The notes: a model not told the origin generated them from the sequence alone. A stretch of 64,000 nt of DNA from CANQBR01 sp964641395 (GCA_964641395.1 CAZXKQ010000006.1:1-64000), one strand, 5' to 3'; shown: positions 52,306-60,903, counted from the first letter of the stretch. A program made the numbers and translations.

Positions 52306-52334
52306 TTGACTTTATTAGGCTAAAGTGTTAAAGT
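52306..52334 (+). promoter_or_regulatory. his operon promoter with overlapping inverted repeat
   Basis: TTGACT (52306-52311), 17 bp, TAAAGT (52329-52334). An inverted repeat ACTTTA-6-TAAAGT (52309-52326) covers the -35 and spacer, and TAAAGT is repeated again at the -10. This is a good candidate operator for the TrpR-like regulator encoded immediately downstream. Confidence 0.6.
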
Positions 52335-52382
52335 AGGTGGTACAGGTTTTTCCCTGCCAGAGCAGTAGATAAGGAGTACACT

Positions 52383-52676
52383 ATGGTTGATAAACTACAA
52401 GACCCCCTCTGCGACCAGCTGTTCGCCGCCATCCTCAGCTTGAAGAGCCGGGAGGACTGCTATCGCTTTTTTGAAGACGTCTGCACCATCAGCGAGCTGA
52501 AGGCCATGGCCCAGCGCCTGGAAGTGGCCCGCATGCTGGACGCCGGCCTGATCTACGAGGACATCGTAGCCGCCACCGGCGCCAGTACCGCCACCATCTC
52601 CCGGGTGAAGCGCTGCCTGGTCTACGGCGCAGACGGCTACACCCTGGTGATGCCCACCATTAGGAGGCAGGCATGA
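52383..52676 (+). CDS. TrpR/YerC family regulator, likely his regulator HisR
   Basis: 97 aa, the normal size for YerC-type TrpR-fold proteins. The helix-turn-helix is LIYEDIVAATGASTATISRV, preceded by LKAMAQRLEVARMLDAG. In Firmicutes this group (YerC, also called HisR) has been predicted to repress histidine genes. Here it is the first gene of the his operon and its stop overlaps the HisZ-HisG start in ATGA, supporting that role. It would autoregulate through the inverted repeat at 52309-52326. AAGGAG precedes the ATG. Confidence 0.9.
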   Translation: MVDKLQDPLCDQLFAAILSLKSREDCYRFFEDVCTISELKAMAQRLEVARMLDAGLIYEDIVAATGASTATISRVKRCLVYGADGYTLVMPTIRRQA

Positions 52677-54328
52677 AGAAGGTCTTCCCCGTCCCCTACG
52701 GCAGCAAGGACATCCTGCCCCAGGAAATGCGGCAGCGGCGGCAGGTGGAAAACGCCATCCTGGCCGTCTTTGAGGGGGCCGGCTACAGCCAGGTCCGCAC
52801 CCCCGTCTTTGAGTACGCCTCCACCTACGGAGGGCCTAGCGGCAAGGCGGACTTCCGCCTCTTCGACCGGCGCAACAACCTGCTCATCCTCCGCAACGAT
52901 ATGACGGCGGCCATCGCCCGGCTGGCCTCCACCCGCCTCCAGGACGGCCCCAGGGTGAAACGGCTCTGCTATGTGGCCAACCTCTACCGCTACGAGGAGA
53001 TCCAGGAGGGCCGGCAGTGCGAGTTCGAACAGGCCGGCTTAGAGCTGTTGGGAGCCCAGGGCCCTGCCGCCGACGCCGAGGTGATAGCCCTGGCAGTAGA
53101 GGCCCTGCTGGCCGCCGGCCTGGCTAAGTTCACCATCAGCCTGGGCCAGGTGGAATTCATCAGCGGTATCGCCGCCGCCTGCTCCCTGGGCCCGGACCAG
53201 CTTGCCGCCTTGCAGGACTGCCTGCGGCGGCGGGATGCGGTAGGCCTGCAAGAACTGGCCGACAGTCTGACCGCCGCCCCCCGCCCCGCCCGGGACTTGC
53301 TGGCGGACCTCCTCTTCCTGAAGGGAGGCCCCAGCCTCCTGGAGGAGCTGCAAGAGAAGATAGAGGAACCCCTCTGCCGGCAGGCCCTGGCAGATCTGGC
53401 CGCCATCCTGGCAGAACTGGAGGCCGCCCATCCCCAGGCTGCCAGCTACGTAGAGCTGGACCTAGGCCTCTACCGCTCCTTTGACTACTACACCGGCATG
53501 CTGTTTGAAATCTACCTGCCGGAAATGGGTTACACCATCGCCGGCGGCGGCCGCTACGACACCATGATGCGCTTTTACGGCAGCGACTGCCCTGCCACCG
53601 GCTTCGCCCTAGGGGTGGACAGGATCATGCTGGCCTTGGAGCGCAGCGGGCAGGCCGCCGTAAACCGGGCCCACGAGTACCTGACCATCGCCCTGCCTAA
53701 GGGCAAGCTCTTCGCCAAGGCGGTAGACCTCTTGGCCAAGGCAGGCTACAGCGCCGCCAACCTGACGGAGGACTCCCGCAGGCTGGTGCTCAGCAACCCG
53801 GTCAGCAAGGTCCGCTTCATCATCGCCAAAACCGTAGACGTGCCCACCTATGTGGAATACGGGGCCGCCGACCTAGGCGTCATCGGCAAGGACGTCCTCC
53901 TGGAGCAGGAGAAGGACGTGGTGGAGCTGTTAGACCTAGGCTTCGGCCGCTGCCGCCTGATGCTGGCGGTGCCCCAAGGGCAGGTGCGGCCCCGGCTCAC
54001 CGACTACGCCCACCTGCGGGCCGCCACCAAGTACCCCCACTGCGCCCGCCGCTTCTTCAACCAGCTAGGCATCCAGGCGGAGACGGTGGATCTTAACGGC
54101 AGCATCGAACTAGGCCCCCTCATCGGCCTCAGCGAGATGATCGTGGACATAGCGGAGTCCGGCCGCACCCTGCGGGAGAACAAATTGGTGGAGGTGGCCA
54201 CCATCTTTACCGCCACTGCCCGCCTCATCGCCAACAGGGCCAGCCTGCGGCTGAAATACCCCCGCCTCCTAGCCCTGGTACAGAGGCTGCGGGCCCTGCT
54301 AGAGGAGGAAGAACATGAAGATAATTGA
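52673..54328 (+). CDS. hisZG: HisZ-HisG fusion: ATP phosphoribosyltransferase, regulatory and catalytic parts
   Basis: 551 aa. Residues 1 to about 323 are HisZ, a HisRS-like domain (VPYGSKDILPQEMRQRR; ILRNDMTAAIARLAS; YYTGMLFEIY; AGGGRYD). After a short linker (about 324-335), residues 336-551 are short-form HisG (YLTIALPKGKLFAKAVDLL; EYGAADLGVIGKDVLLE; DIAESGRTLRENKL). In most bacteria with short HisG the two are separate subunits of a hetero-octamer. The reading frame is continuous across the junction. It catalyses the first histidine step and should be feedback-inhibited through HisZ. It overlaps hisD by 14 bp. Confidence 0.93.
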   Translation: MKKVFPVPYGSKDILPQEMRQRRQVENAILAVFEGAGYSQVRTPVFEYASTYGGPSGKADFRLFDRRNNLLILRNDMTAAIARLASTRLQDGPRVKRLCYVANLYRYEEIQEGRQCEFEQAGLELLGAQGPAADAEVIALAVEALLAAGLAKFTISLGQVEFISGIAAACSLGPDQLAALQDCLRRRDAVGLQELADSLTAAPRPARDLLADLLFLKGGPSLLEELQEKIEEPLCRQALADLAAILAELEAAHPQAASYVELDLGLYRSFDYYTGMLFEIYLPEMGYTIAGGGRYDTMMRFYGSDCPATGFALGVDRIMLALERSGQAAVNRAHEYLTIALPKGKLFAKAVDLLAKAGYSAANLTEDSRRLVLSNPVSKVRFIIAKTVDVPTYVEYGAADLGVIGKDVLLEQEKDVVELLDLGFGRCRLMLAVPQGQVRPRLTDYAHLRAATKYPHCARRFFNQLGIQAETVDLNGSIELGPLIGLSEMIVDIAESGRTLRENKLVEVATIFTATARLIANRASLRLKYPRLLALVQRLRALLEEEEHEDN

Positions 54329-55676
54329 CGCGCGGACCATGACGGCGGCAGAAAAGGCCGCCCTCATGAGGAAGCCTGCCTTCGATGAGCAGGTCCTCAG
54401 CCCCCAGGTCCAGGCCGGGGTCACCGCCCTCTTCGGCGCCCCCCTCAGCGCCCCCCAGGTGGTAGAGAAGATCGTGGGAGAGGTGCGCCGGCAGGGAGAC
54501 GCCGCCCTCTTTCGCTATACCAAGCTGCTGGACCGGGCAGACCTAGGGCCGGAGAGCCTGCGGGTCAGCCCCGCTGAATTCGCCCAGGCGGCAGCCGCCG
54601 CCCAGCCCCAGGTGGTGGCCGCCCTCCGACGGGCCATAGCCAATGTGCGGGCCTTCCACCAGGAGCAGCTGCCTAAGACCTGGCTCACCTCCCGGCCCTA
54701 CGGCTCCCTGCTAGGCCAAAAGGTGACCCCGGTGGATTCCGTAGGCATCTACGTCCCCGGCGGCACCGCCGCCTACCCCTCCAGCGTAATCATGAACGCC
54801 TGTCCCGCCCAGGTGGCCGGGGTGCCCCGCATCCTCATGGCCGTACCTCCCGGCAGGGACGGGAAGGTCAATCCCTATGTGTTAGTCACCGCCCAGCTGC
54901 TGGGCATAGAGGAGATCTACAAGATGGGCGGGGCCCAGGCCATCGCCGCCCTGGCCTACGGCACGGAGACGGTGCCTAAGGTGGAGAAGATCAGCGGCCC
55001 CGGCAACATCTTCGTCACCCTGGCCAAGAAGGCGGTCTACGGCCATGTGGACATCGACATGCTGGCCGGCCCTAGCGAGATCCTCATCCTGGCGGACGAC
55101 AGCGCCGAGCCTGCCTATCTGGCCGCCGACCTGCTGAGCCAGGCGGAGCACGACCCCCTGGCCAGCGCCATCCTGATCACCACCAGCGAGGCAGTGGCCA
55201 CGGCAGTGGCGGCGGAACTGGAGGGCCAGCTGGCCCGGCTGCCCCGCCAGGCCATAGCCGGCGCCGCCCTGGCAGGCCAGGGGAAGCTCATCCTGGCGGC
55301 GGACACGGCTGCCATGGTAGAGCTGGCCAACCTGTCCGCCCCGGAGCACTTAGAGCTCATGACTGCCGACCCCTTCGCCCTGCTGCCCTACATCCGCAAT
55401 GCGGGGGCCGTCTTCCTGGGCCGCTACTCCCCCGAACCCTTGGGGGATTACTACGCCGGCCCCAACCACGTGCTGCCTACCGGCGGCACGGCCAAGTTCT
55501 ATTCGGTGCTGAACGTGGAGACCTTCATGAAGAAGACCAGCATCATCGCCTACACCGCCCCTGCCCTAGAAGCGGCGGCGGCAGACATCATCACCCTGGC
55601 GGAGGCAGAGGGGCTGGACGCCCACGCCGCCGCCCTGCGCCAGCGCCTGCAAGGAGGGCAAGCATGGAAGAAGTAA
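54315..55676 (+). CDS. hisD: Histidinol dehydrogenase
   Basis: 453 aa, slightly longer than the usual 430. The signature YVPGGTAAYPSSVIMNACPA, the GPSEILILAD region and AEHDPLASAILIT with metal-binding residues are intact, as is NHVLPTGGTAKF. It performs the last two oxidations to histidine with NAD and Zn2+. It overlaps its neighbours by 14 and 13 bp, so the operon is tightly coupled. Confidence 0.95.
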   Translation: MKIIDARTMTAAEKAALMRKPAFDEQVLSPQVQAGVTALFGAPLSAPQVVEKIVGEVRRQGDAALFRYTKLLDRADLGPESLRVSPAEFAQAAAAAQPQVVAALRRAIANVRAFHQEQLPKTWLTSRPYGSLLGQKVTPVDSVGIYVPGGTAAYPSSVIMNACPAQVAGVPRILMAVPPGRDGKVNPYVLVTAQLLGIEEIYKMGGAQAIAALAYGTETVPKVEKISGPGNIFVTLAKKAVYGHVDIDMLAGPSEILILADDSAEPAYLAADLLSQAEHDPLASAILITTSEAVATAVAAELEGQLARLPRQAIAGAALAGQGKLILAADTAAMVELANLSAPEHLELMTADPFALLPYIRNAGAVFLGRYSPEPLGDYYAGPNHVLPTGGTAKFYSVLNVETFMKKTSIIAYTAPALEAAAADIITLAEAEGLDAHAAALRQRLQGGQAWKK

Positions 55677-56869
55677 AACTGCGCCACAACCTGGCCGGCC
55701 TTGAAGATTACCAGGTGGAGCATGTGGCCGCCTCCATCATCGTCAACGCCAACGAAAGCAACTACCCCCTGCCGGAGCCGGTCATTGCCGCCGTCAGCGA
55801 AGCGGTAGGCAGCTTCCCCTTTAACCGCTATCCCCCCCTCCAGGCGGAGACCCTGGCGGGGGTCATCGCCGCCGACCTAGGCCTGGCGGCAAACTGCGTG
55901 GCCATCGGCAACGGCAGCAGCGAGTTGCTGGAGCGGGCCTGTTATGCCCTAGGGGGGCCGGGCAAGAAGCTGGCCTTCCCCTACCCCTCCTTCTCCATGT
56001 ACGGAGAATACGCCGCCCTCAGCGACAGCCAGCCAGCCCCCTTCTCCCTCACCCCTGAGGGCTACCTGGACCCGGAGCGGCTCATCGCCTTCTGCCAGGA
56101 GCAGCAGCCAGCCCTTTTGATCCTCTGCAATCCTAATAATCCTACTGGCAATTACAACAGTTTGGCGGTGATGGAGAAGATCATCGCCGCCGTCCCCTGC
56201 CCGGTCATCGCCGACGAGGCCTACATGGAATTCGCCTCCAGCAACGAAGTGGACCCCCAGGACCACCGGCCCCTGGAAAAACTCTGGCAGGTGGCCGGCT
56301 CCTGCCTCACCATCCTCCACAAGTACAGCAACCTGATGATCTTCCGCACCTTTTCCAAGGCCTACGGCCTGGCCGGGCTGCGCTGCGGCTATGCAGTAGG
56401 CAGCGTAGGCCTGATCCGGGCCCTGAGCAAGGCCCTCCTCCCCTACCACGTGAACGCCTTCTCCCTCTCGGTGGCCCAGACTGTCTACCAGCACAAGGAG
56501 CTGTACAGGAGCAGGGTGGCCCAGATCAAGGAGGAGCGGGATAAGTTGGCGGCCGGCCTAGCCGCCCTAGGCTTCAAGCTGTGGCCTACCGCCACCAACT
56601 TCGTCACCCTCTGCCCCCAGGGCGGGCAGGTACGGCCCCTGGCCACCCTCTACGGCCGCCGCTACGACAGGCTGCTGGCCGTTAACAAGCCAGAGGCCGC
56701 CGCCGGCAAGTTCCTCTTCCGCTACCTGTTGGAGCAGGGCATCCTGGTGCGGGATTACAGCACCCATCCAGCCCTCAGCGGGGCCATCCGCATCACCATA
56801 GGCCTGCCTGAGGAAAATAAGCAGATCTTACACCACCTCACCACCCTCTGTAAGGAGGTGCTAGCCTAA
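55664..56869 (+). CDS. hisC: Histidinol-phosphate aminotransferase
   Basis: 401 aa. A class I/II aminotransferase with the PLP lysine in FRTFSKAYGLAGLRCGYAVG; NPNNPTGNY and IADEAYMEFAS are also conserved. Length is longer than the typical 350-360 aa. It transaminates imidazole acetol phosphate. Its TAA stop shares a base with the hisB ATG. Confidence 0.94.
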   Translation: MEEVKLRHNLAGLEDYQVEHVAASIIVNANESNYPLPEPVIAAVSEAVGSFPFNRYPPLQAETLAGVIAADLGLAANCVAIGNGSSELLERACYALGGPGKKLAFPYPSFSMYGEYAALSDSQPAPFSLTPEGYLDPERLIAFCQEQQPALLILCNPNNPTGNYNSLAVMEKIIAAVPCPVIADEAYMEFASSNEVDPQDHRPLEKLWQVAGSCLTILHKYSNLMIFRTFSKAYGLAGLRCGYAVGSVGLIRALSKALLPYHVNAFSLSVAQTVYQHKELYRSRVAQIKEERDKLAAGLAALGFKLWPTATNFVTLCPQGGQVRPLATLYGRRYDRLLAVNKPEAAAGKFLFRYLLEQGILVRDYSTHPALSGAIRITIGLPEENKQILHHLTTLCKEVLA

Positions 56870-57471
56870 TGGATAAAGAAGGTAGAGAACGCTGCGCCAC
56901 CGTAGAGCGCAAGACGGCGGAAACCGGCGTCAGCTGCGAAATCAACCTGGACGGCCAAGGCCTGGCGGACATCAGCACCGGCATCGGCTTCTTCGACCAC
57001 ATGCTGACCCTCTTGGCCAGCCACAGCTTCTGCGACCTGGCCGTCAACGCCGTAGGGGATCTGGACGTGGACAGCCACCACACTGTGGAGGACTGCGGCC
57101 TGGTACTAGGCCAGGCCCTGCGCCAGGCTGTGGGGGACAAGGCGGGCATGCACCGCTATGGGTCCTGCACCCTGCCTATGGACGAGGCCCTGGTACAGGC
57201 GGTCTTGGACTTCTCCGGCCGCCCCTACCTGGTCTTCCAGGCCCCCATCCCCAAGGTCCAGCTAGGGATCTACGATGCGGAGATGACGGAGGAGTTCTTC
57301 CGGGCCCTGGCCACCCAGGCCGGCCTCACCCTCCACATCCGCCTCCTCAGCGGCAGCAACACCCACCACATAATCGAGGCCATCTTCAAAGCCTTCGCCC
57401 ACGCCCTGGCCGAGGCGGTGGCCCTGGATCCCCGGGTGAGGGGGGTGCTGAGCAGCAAAGGAGCCCTCTAG
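56869..57471 (+). CDS. hisB: Imidazoleglycerol-phosphate dehydratase
   Basis: 200 aa, the monofunctional form. Metal-binding motifs FFDHMLTLLASHS, DSHHTVED and NTHHIIEAIFKAFAHAL are all present. It lacks the N-terminal histidinol-phosphatase domain of enterobacterial HisB, and no other phosphatase gene is seen in this operon, so it must be elsewhere. The stop overlaps the next start by one base. Confidence 0.95.
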   Translation: MDKEGRERCATVERKTAETGVSCEINLDGQGLADISTGIGFFDHMLTLLASHSFCDLAVNAVGDLDVDSHHTVEDCGLVLGQALRQAVGDKAGMHRYGSCTLPMDEALVQAVLDFSGRPYLVFQAPIPKVQLGIYDAEMTEEFFRALATQAGLTLHIRLLSGSNTHHIIEAIFKAFAHALAEAVALDPRVRGVLSSKGAL

Positions 57472-58082
57472 TGGAAGAGAGAATCGTCATTATCGACTAC
57501 GGCATGGGCAACCTGCACAGCGTGACCAAGGCCCTGGCCGCCGTAGGGGCAGACCCCCTGGTGACCAGCGATCCTGCCCTCATCGCCGCCGCCCACAAGC
57601 TGGTGCTGCCGGGGGTGGGAGCCTTTGGGGACTGCATGGCCAACCTGGAACGGGCCGGCCTCATCCCCGTCCTGCGGCGGCACCTAGCCGCCGGCACCCC
57701 CTTCTTAGGCATCTGCCTGGGCCTGCAGGTCCTCTTCGAGGGCAGCGAAGAAGCCCCCGGAGTGGCAGGGCTGGGAGTGTTCAAGGGCCAGGTACGGCTG
57801 CTGCGGACGGAAGAAAAAATTCCCCACATGGGGTGGAACCAGTTGCAGCCTGCCTCCCCTTCCCCCCTCTTGGCGGGTGCGGCAGGCCGCTACGTCTACT
57901 TCGTCCACAGCTATCACGCCCAGCCGGAGGATAGGAGCCTGATCACCGCCACCTGCGACTACGGCTGTACCATCACCGCCGCCGTGGGCAGGGGCAGCAT
58001 CCAGGCCTTCCAGTTCCACCCGGAAAAATCCAGCAGCGTAGGCCTAGGCCTGCTGCGGGCCTTCAAGGAGTGGCAACCATGA
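57471..58082 (+). CDS. hisH: Imidazole glycerol phosphate synthase, glutaminase subunit HisH
   Basis: 203 aa with a GTG start (EERIVIIDYGMGNLHSV). The glutaminase nucleophile lies in FLGICLGLQVLFEGSEE, and the His/Glu pair in AFQFHPEKSS. It supplies ammonia to HisF. It lies between hisB and hisA; hisF is two genes downstream. Confidence 0.95.
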   Translation: MEERIVIIDYGMGNLHSVTKALAAVGADPLVTSDPALIAAAHKLVLPGVGAFGDCMANLERAGLIPVLRRHLAAGTPFLGICLGLQVLFEGSEEAPGVAGLGVFKGQVRLLRTEEKIPHMGWNQLQPASPSPLLAGAAGRYVYFVHSYHAQPEDRSLITATCDYGCTITAAVGRGSIQAFQFHPEKSSSVGLGLLRAFKEWQP

Positions 58083-58825
58083 TCATCTATCCTGCCATTG
58101 ACATTAGAAACGGCCGCTGCGTCCGCCTCACCGAGGGCCGCTTCGACAGGGAGACGGTCTACTTTGAGGATCCGGCAGAAGTGGCCCTCCGGTGGCAGAG
58201 CCAGGGGGCCGGCTTCCTCCACCTGGTGGACCTGGACGGGGCCCTGGCGGGAGAGAGCCGCAACCTGCCCACCCTCCGCCGCATCCTGGCCCAGGTAAGC
58301 ATACCGGTGCAGGTGGGAGGGGGCATCCGCAGCCTGGCCGCCATGGAGAAACTGTTCAGCCTGGGCGTGGCCCGGGTGATCATCGGCAGCGCGGCGGTAC
58401 GGGAGCCCCAGCTGGTGGCAGAGGCCTGCCGCCTCTACCCCGGCCGCATCGCCGTAGGCATCGATGCCAGGGAGGGCCGGGTGGCCATAGGCGGGTGGAA
58501 GGAGGAGGGCGGCCTTACCGCCACGGAACTGGCCCAGGCCATGGCCGCCTACGGAGTCAGCACCCTCATCTTCACCGACATAGCCCGGGACGGCTGTCTC
58601 AGCGGGGTGAACGCCCCTGCCACTGCCGCCCTGGCCCAGGCCTGCGGCCTGCCTGTCATCGCCAGCGGCGGCCTAGCCTCCCTAGAAGACATCAAGACCC
58701 TGCTGGGCTACGGGGAGGCCATCGCCGGCTGCATCATCGGCAAGGCCCTCTACAGCGGCGCCGTCAGCCTGAGGGAGGCCCTGGCCCTGGCCGCTGGGAA
58801 GGAGGCCCCTGCCTATGCTGACTAA
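58079..58825 (+). CDS. hisA: Phosphoribosyl-ProFAR isomerase HisA
   Basis: 248 aa, a TIM barrel beginning MIIYPAIDIRNGRCVRLTEG, where the first Asp is a catalytic residue; the second is in FTDIARDGCLSGVN. Phosphate-binding loops GGGIRS and ASGGLASLEDIK are intact. The ATG overlaps the hisH stop (ATGA). A GTG three codons earlier is in frame but less likely. Confidence 0.94.
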   Translation: MIIYPAIDIRNGRCVRLTEGRFDRETVYFEDPAEVALRWQSQGAGFLHLVDLDGALAGESRNLPTLRRILAQVSIPVQVGGGIRSLAAMEKLFSLGVARVIIGSAAVREPQLVAEACRLYPGRIAVGIDAREGRVAIGGWKEEGGLTATELAQAMAAYGVSTLIFTDIARDGCLSGVNAPATAALAQACGLPVIASGGLASLEDIKTLLGYGEAIAGCIIGKALYSGAVSLREALALAAGKEAPAYAD

Positions 58826-59573
58826 GCGCATCATCCCCTGCCTGGACGTGAAGGACGGCCGGGTAGTGAAGGGCACCAACTTCGTGGGCCTGCGGGATGC
58901 CGGCGACCCAGTGGAAAGGGCGGCGGCCTACGACAGGGAAAACGCTGACGAACTAGTGTTCTTAGACATTACTGCCACCCACGAAGGGCGGCGCTCCATG
59001 CTGGACGTAATCAGGGCCACTGCCGGCCAGGTCTTCATGCCCCTCACCGTAGGGGGAGGCCTAGGCAGCGTGGAGGACATCCGGGCCGCCCTGCGGGCGG
59101 GGGCGGATAAGACCTCCCTGAACAGCGCCGCCGTCCGCCAGCCCCAGCTCATCGCCGCCGGCGCCCAGCTCTTCGGCCGCCAGTGCATAGTGGTGGCCAT
59201 CGACGCCAAGCGCTGCGGCTACCGGCGCTGGGAGGTGTACGTTGAGGGGGGCCGCAGGCCCACCGGCATAGACGCAGTAGCCTGGGCCCAGCAGGCCGTA
59301 GCCCTGGGTGCGGGGGAGATCCTCCTCACCAGCATGGACAGCGACGGTACCCAGGCCGGCTACGACATCCCCCTGACCAAGGCCATCAGCAGCCTGGTCA
59401 AGGTGCCCATCATCGCCAGCGGCGGGGCCGGCAGCCTGGCCGACTTCTACCAGGTGCTGCAGGAGGGAGGGGCTGACGCCGTGCTGGCCGCCTCCGTCTT
59501 CCACTACAAAACCTTTACCATCCGCCAGGTGAAAGAGTACCTGCGGCAGCGGGGCATAGAGGTGAGACTGTGA
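58815..59573 (+). CDS. hisF: Imidazole glycerol phosphate synthase, cyclase subunit HisF
   Basis: 252 aa TIM barrel: MLTKRIIPCLDVKDGRVVKG with the catalytic Asp, FLDITATHEGR, and LTSMDSDGTQAGYD with the second Asp. It closes the imidazole ring with ammonia from HisH. It overlaps hisA by 11 bp and hisIE by one base. Confidence 0.95.
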   Translation: MLTKRIIPCLDVKDGRVVKGTNFVGLRDAGDPVERAAAYDRENADELVFLDITATHEGRRSMLDVIRATAGQVFMPLTVGGGLGSVEDIRAALRAGADKTSLNSAAVRQPQLIAAGAQLFGRQCIVVAIDAKRCGYRRWEVYVEGGRRPTGIDAVAWAQQAVALGAGEILLTSMDSDGTQAGYDIPLTKAISSLVKVPIIASGGAGSLADFYQVLQEGGADAVLAASVFHYKTFTIRQVKEYLRQRGIEVRL

Positions 59574-60232
59574 TGCAGATAGATTTAGATAAGTTAAAAT
59601 TTGACGAAAGGGGCCTCATCCCCGCCGTGGTCCAGGACGCCCGCACCAAGGCGGTGCTGATGCTGGCCTATATGAACAAGGAGTCCCTGGCCAAGACCCT
59701 GGCCAGCGGCTACACCTGGTTCTACAGCCGCAGCCGGCAGGAACTGTGGCCTAAGGGGGCCACCAGCGGCCACACCCAGAGGGTGCTGGGCATCGCCTAC
59801 GACTGCGATGCGGACGCCCTGCTGGTGGAGGTGGAGCAGAAGGGGGCGGCCTGCCATACTGGCGCCTACAGCTGCTTCTTCAACCAGTTCTACCAGGCAG
59901 CCCCCCAGCCTGGGCAGGAGCCGGCGGCCCTATCCCAGGTGCTGGAGGAGCTCTACCAGGTCATCCAGTGGAAGCGGCAGCACGGCGGCGCCAAGAGTTA
60001 CACCAAGTACCTCTTCACCTCCGGCCAGGACAAGATCCTCAAGAAGGTGGGGGAAGAGGCGGCAGAGACCCTCATCGCCTCTAAGAACCAGAGCCAGGAA
60101 GAGGTGCTGTACGAAATGAGCGACCTGTGGTACCACTGCCTGGTGCTGCTGGCCCACCACGATATCAGCCCTGCCCGGCTGTTAGCCGAGTTAGCCGGCC
60201 GCCGCGCTAAGGAAAACAACAGTAAGTACTGA
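59573..60232 (+). CDS. hisIE: HisIE: phosphoribosyl-AMP cyclohydrolase / phosphoribosyl-ATP pyrophosphatase
   Basis: 219 aa fusion. Residues about 1-110 are HisI (AVLMLAYMNKESLAKTL; GHTQRVLGIAYDCDADALLV; GAACHTGAYSCFF, with zinc-binding Cys). Residues about 118-219 are HisE (LEELYQVIQWKRQHGGAKSY; VGEEAAETLIASKNQSQEE). This two-domain fusion is common. It is the last his gene; the next gene has its own promoter. Confidence 0.94.
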   Translation: MQIDLDKLKFDERGLIPAVVQDARTKAVLMLAYMNKESLAKTLASGYTWFYSRSRQELWPKGATSGHTQRVLGIAYDCDADALLVEVEQKGAACHTGAYSCFFNQFYQAAPQPGQEPAALSQVLEELYQVIQWKRQHGGAKSYTKYLFTSGQDKILKKVGEEAAETLIASKNQSQEEVLYEMSDLWYHCLVLLAHHDISPARLLAELAGRRAKENNSKY

Positions 60233-60238
60233 GCCCCC

Positions 60239-60267
60239 TTGACAGAGCCAGGCCCCTGCCTTATAAT
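60239..60267 (+). promoter_or_regulatory. Sigma-A promoter of the arsR-like gene
   Basis: TTGACA (60239-60244), 17 bp, TATAAT (60262-60267), both consensus. Confidence 0.9.
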
Positions 60268-60275
60268 GACAGTGA

Positions 60276-60291
60276 CATATTTAAAAATATG
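60276..60291. promoter_or_regulatory. Candidate ArsR operator
   Basis: CATATTT-AA-AAATATG is a perfect 7-bp inverted repeat around the expected transcription start, 15 bp before the arsR-like ATG. ArsR/SmtB proteins bind AT-rich repeats of this sort, so autorepression is likely. Confidence 0.65.
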
Positions 60292-60305
60292 AAAGGATAG
60301 ATAGT

Positions 60306-60584
60306 ATGCGGGATTACGGGGAAGTAGCCAATCTTTTCAAAGCCCTAGGCGATGCCAGCCGGCTGAAGATCTTAGACCTTTTGGCAGCCGGCCCCTTGAA
60401 TGCCGGCAGCCTGCAGAGCAAGACCGGCATCGGCCAGTCCACCCTCTCCTACCATATGAACATCCTCTGCCAGGCCGGGCTGGTGCTCTGTCAAAAACAG
60501 GGCCGCAACATGATCTACAGCCTGAGCGGTGACAGCGCCAAGGCCGCCCGCAAGTGGCTGAAGGCCCTGGGCAAGGCTGGCTGA
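60306..60584 (+). CDS. ArsR-family winged-helix regulator
   Basis: 92 aa. The DNA-binding helices lie in SKTGIGQSTLSYHMNILCQA, followed by a beta wing (LVLCQKQGRNMIYSLS). The ELCVC metal-binding motif of ArsR is not present; cysteines occur only at C53-LC and VLC, so metal sensing is uncertain. It lies upstream of a probable small RNA and an MFS exporter, which might be its targets. It is likely autoregulated through the palindrome at 60276-60291. Confidence 0.9.
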   Translation: MRDYGEVANLFKALGDASRLKILDLLAAGPLNAGSLQSKTGIGQSTLSYHMNILCQAGLVLCQKQGRNMIYSLSGDSAKAARKWLKALGKAG

Positions 60585-60683
60585 AGAACCTGGCAGTCTC
60601 CCTTTAGCTGAAGGCTGGGCAGGAAGAGCCTGGGCCGGCTCACGGCAGCTGAAAAATTTTTTAAGAAAAAGTTCTATTAGCCC

Positions 60684-60712
60684 TTGCTAACTGGCAAGGG
60701 CTGTGTTATAAT
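60684..60712 (+). promoter_or_regulatory. Promoter of candidate small RNA, with inverted repeat
   Basis: TTGCTA (60684-60689), 17 bp, TATAAT (60707-60712). A 9-bp perfect inverted repeat AGCCCTTGC-6-GCAAGGGCT (60679-60702) covers the -35 and spacer, a likely operator. Confidence 0.75.
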
Positions 60713-60718
60713 ACAAGC

Positions 60719-60903
60719 ATGAGTTAGGTATAGCTAACCCCTCTGCTCCCTTCCTTCTGGATTTTGAACCTTAGCCTTGACCCTTCCTCACTCAGGCAGA
60801 GGAGCTAGACCTGCTCAGACCAACTGCTTTGCTAAAGCCTTCTTAGCAAGCCGTATTTTCCTCCACCTGAGGGCCGCAGGCGTGACTGCGGCCCTCTCTT
60901 TTG
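60719..60903 (+). ncRNA. Candidate small RNA with its own promoter and terminator
   Basis: About 185 nt between a consensus promoter and a strong terminator. It contains no ORF of more than a few codons. TAGCT plus CCTCTGC (60731-60746) can pair with GCAGAGG plus AGCTA (60796-60807), enclosing a loop, and TTGCTAA (60829-60835) pairs with TTAGCAA (60843-60849). Because the following MFS gene has its own promoter beyond the terminator, this looks like an independent RNA gene. A riboswitch or attenuator of the MFS gene is the alternative. I do not recognise the RNA family. Confidence 0.55.
60869..60903 (+). terminator. Terminator of the candidate small RNA
   Basis: GAGGGCCGCAG (60869-60879) pairs perfectly with CTGCGGCCCTC (60886-60896), followed by TCTTTTG. 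Confidence 0.88.
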
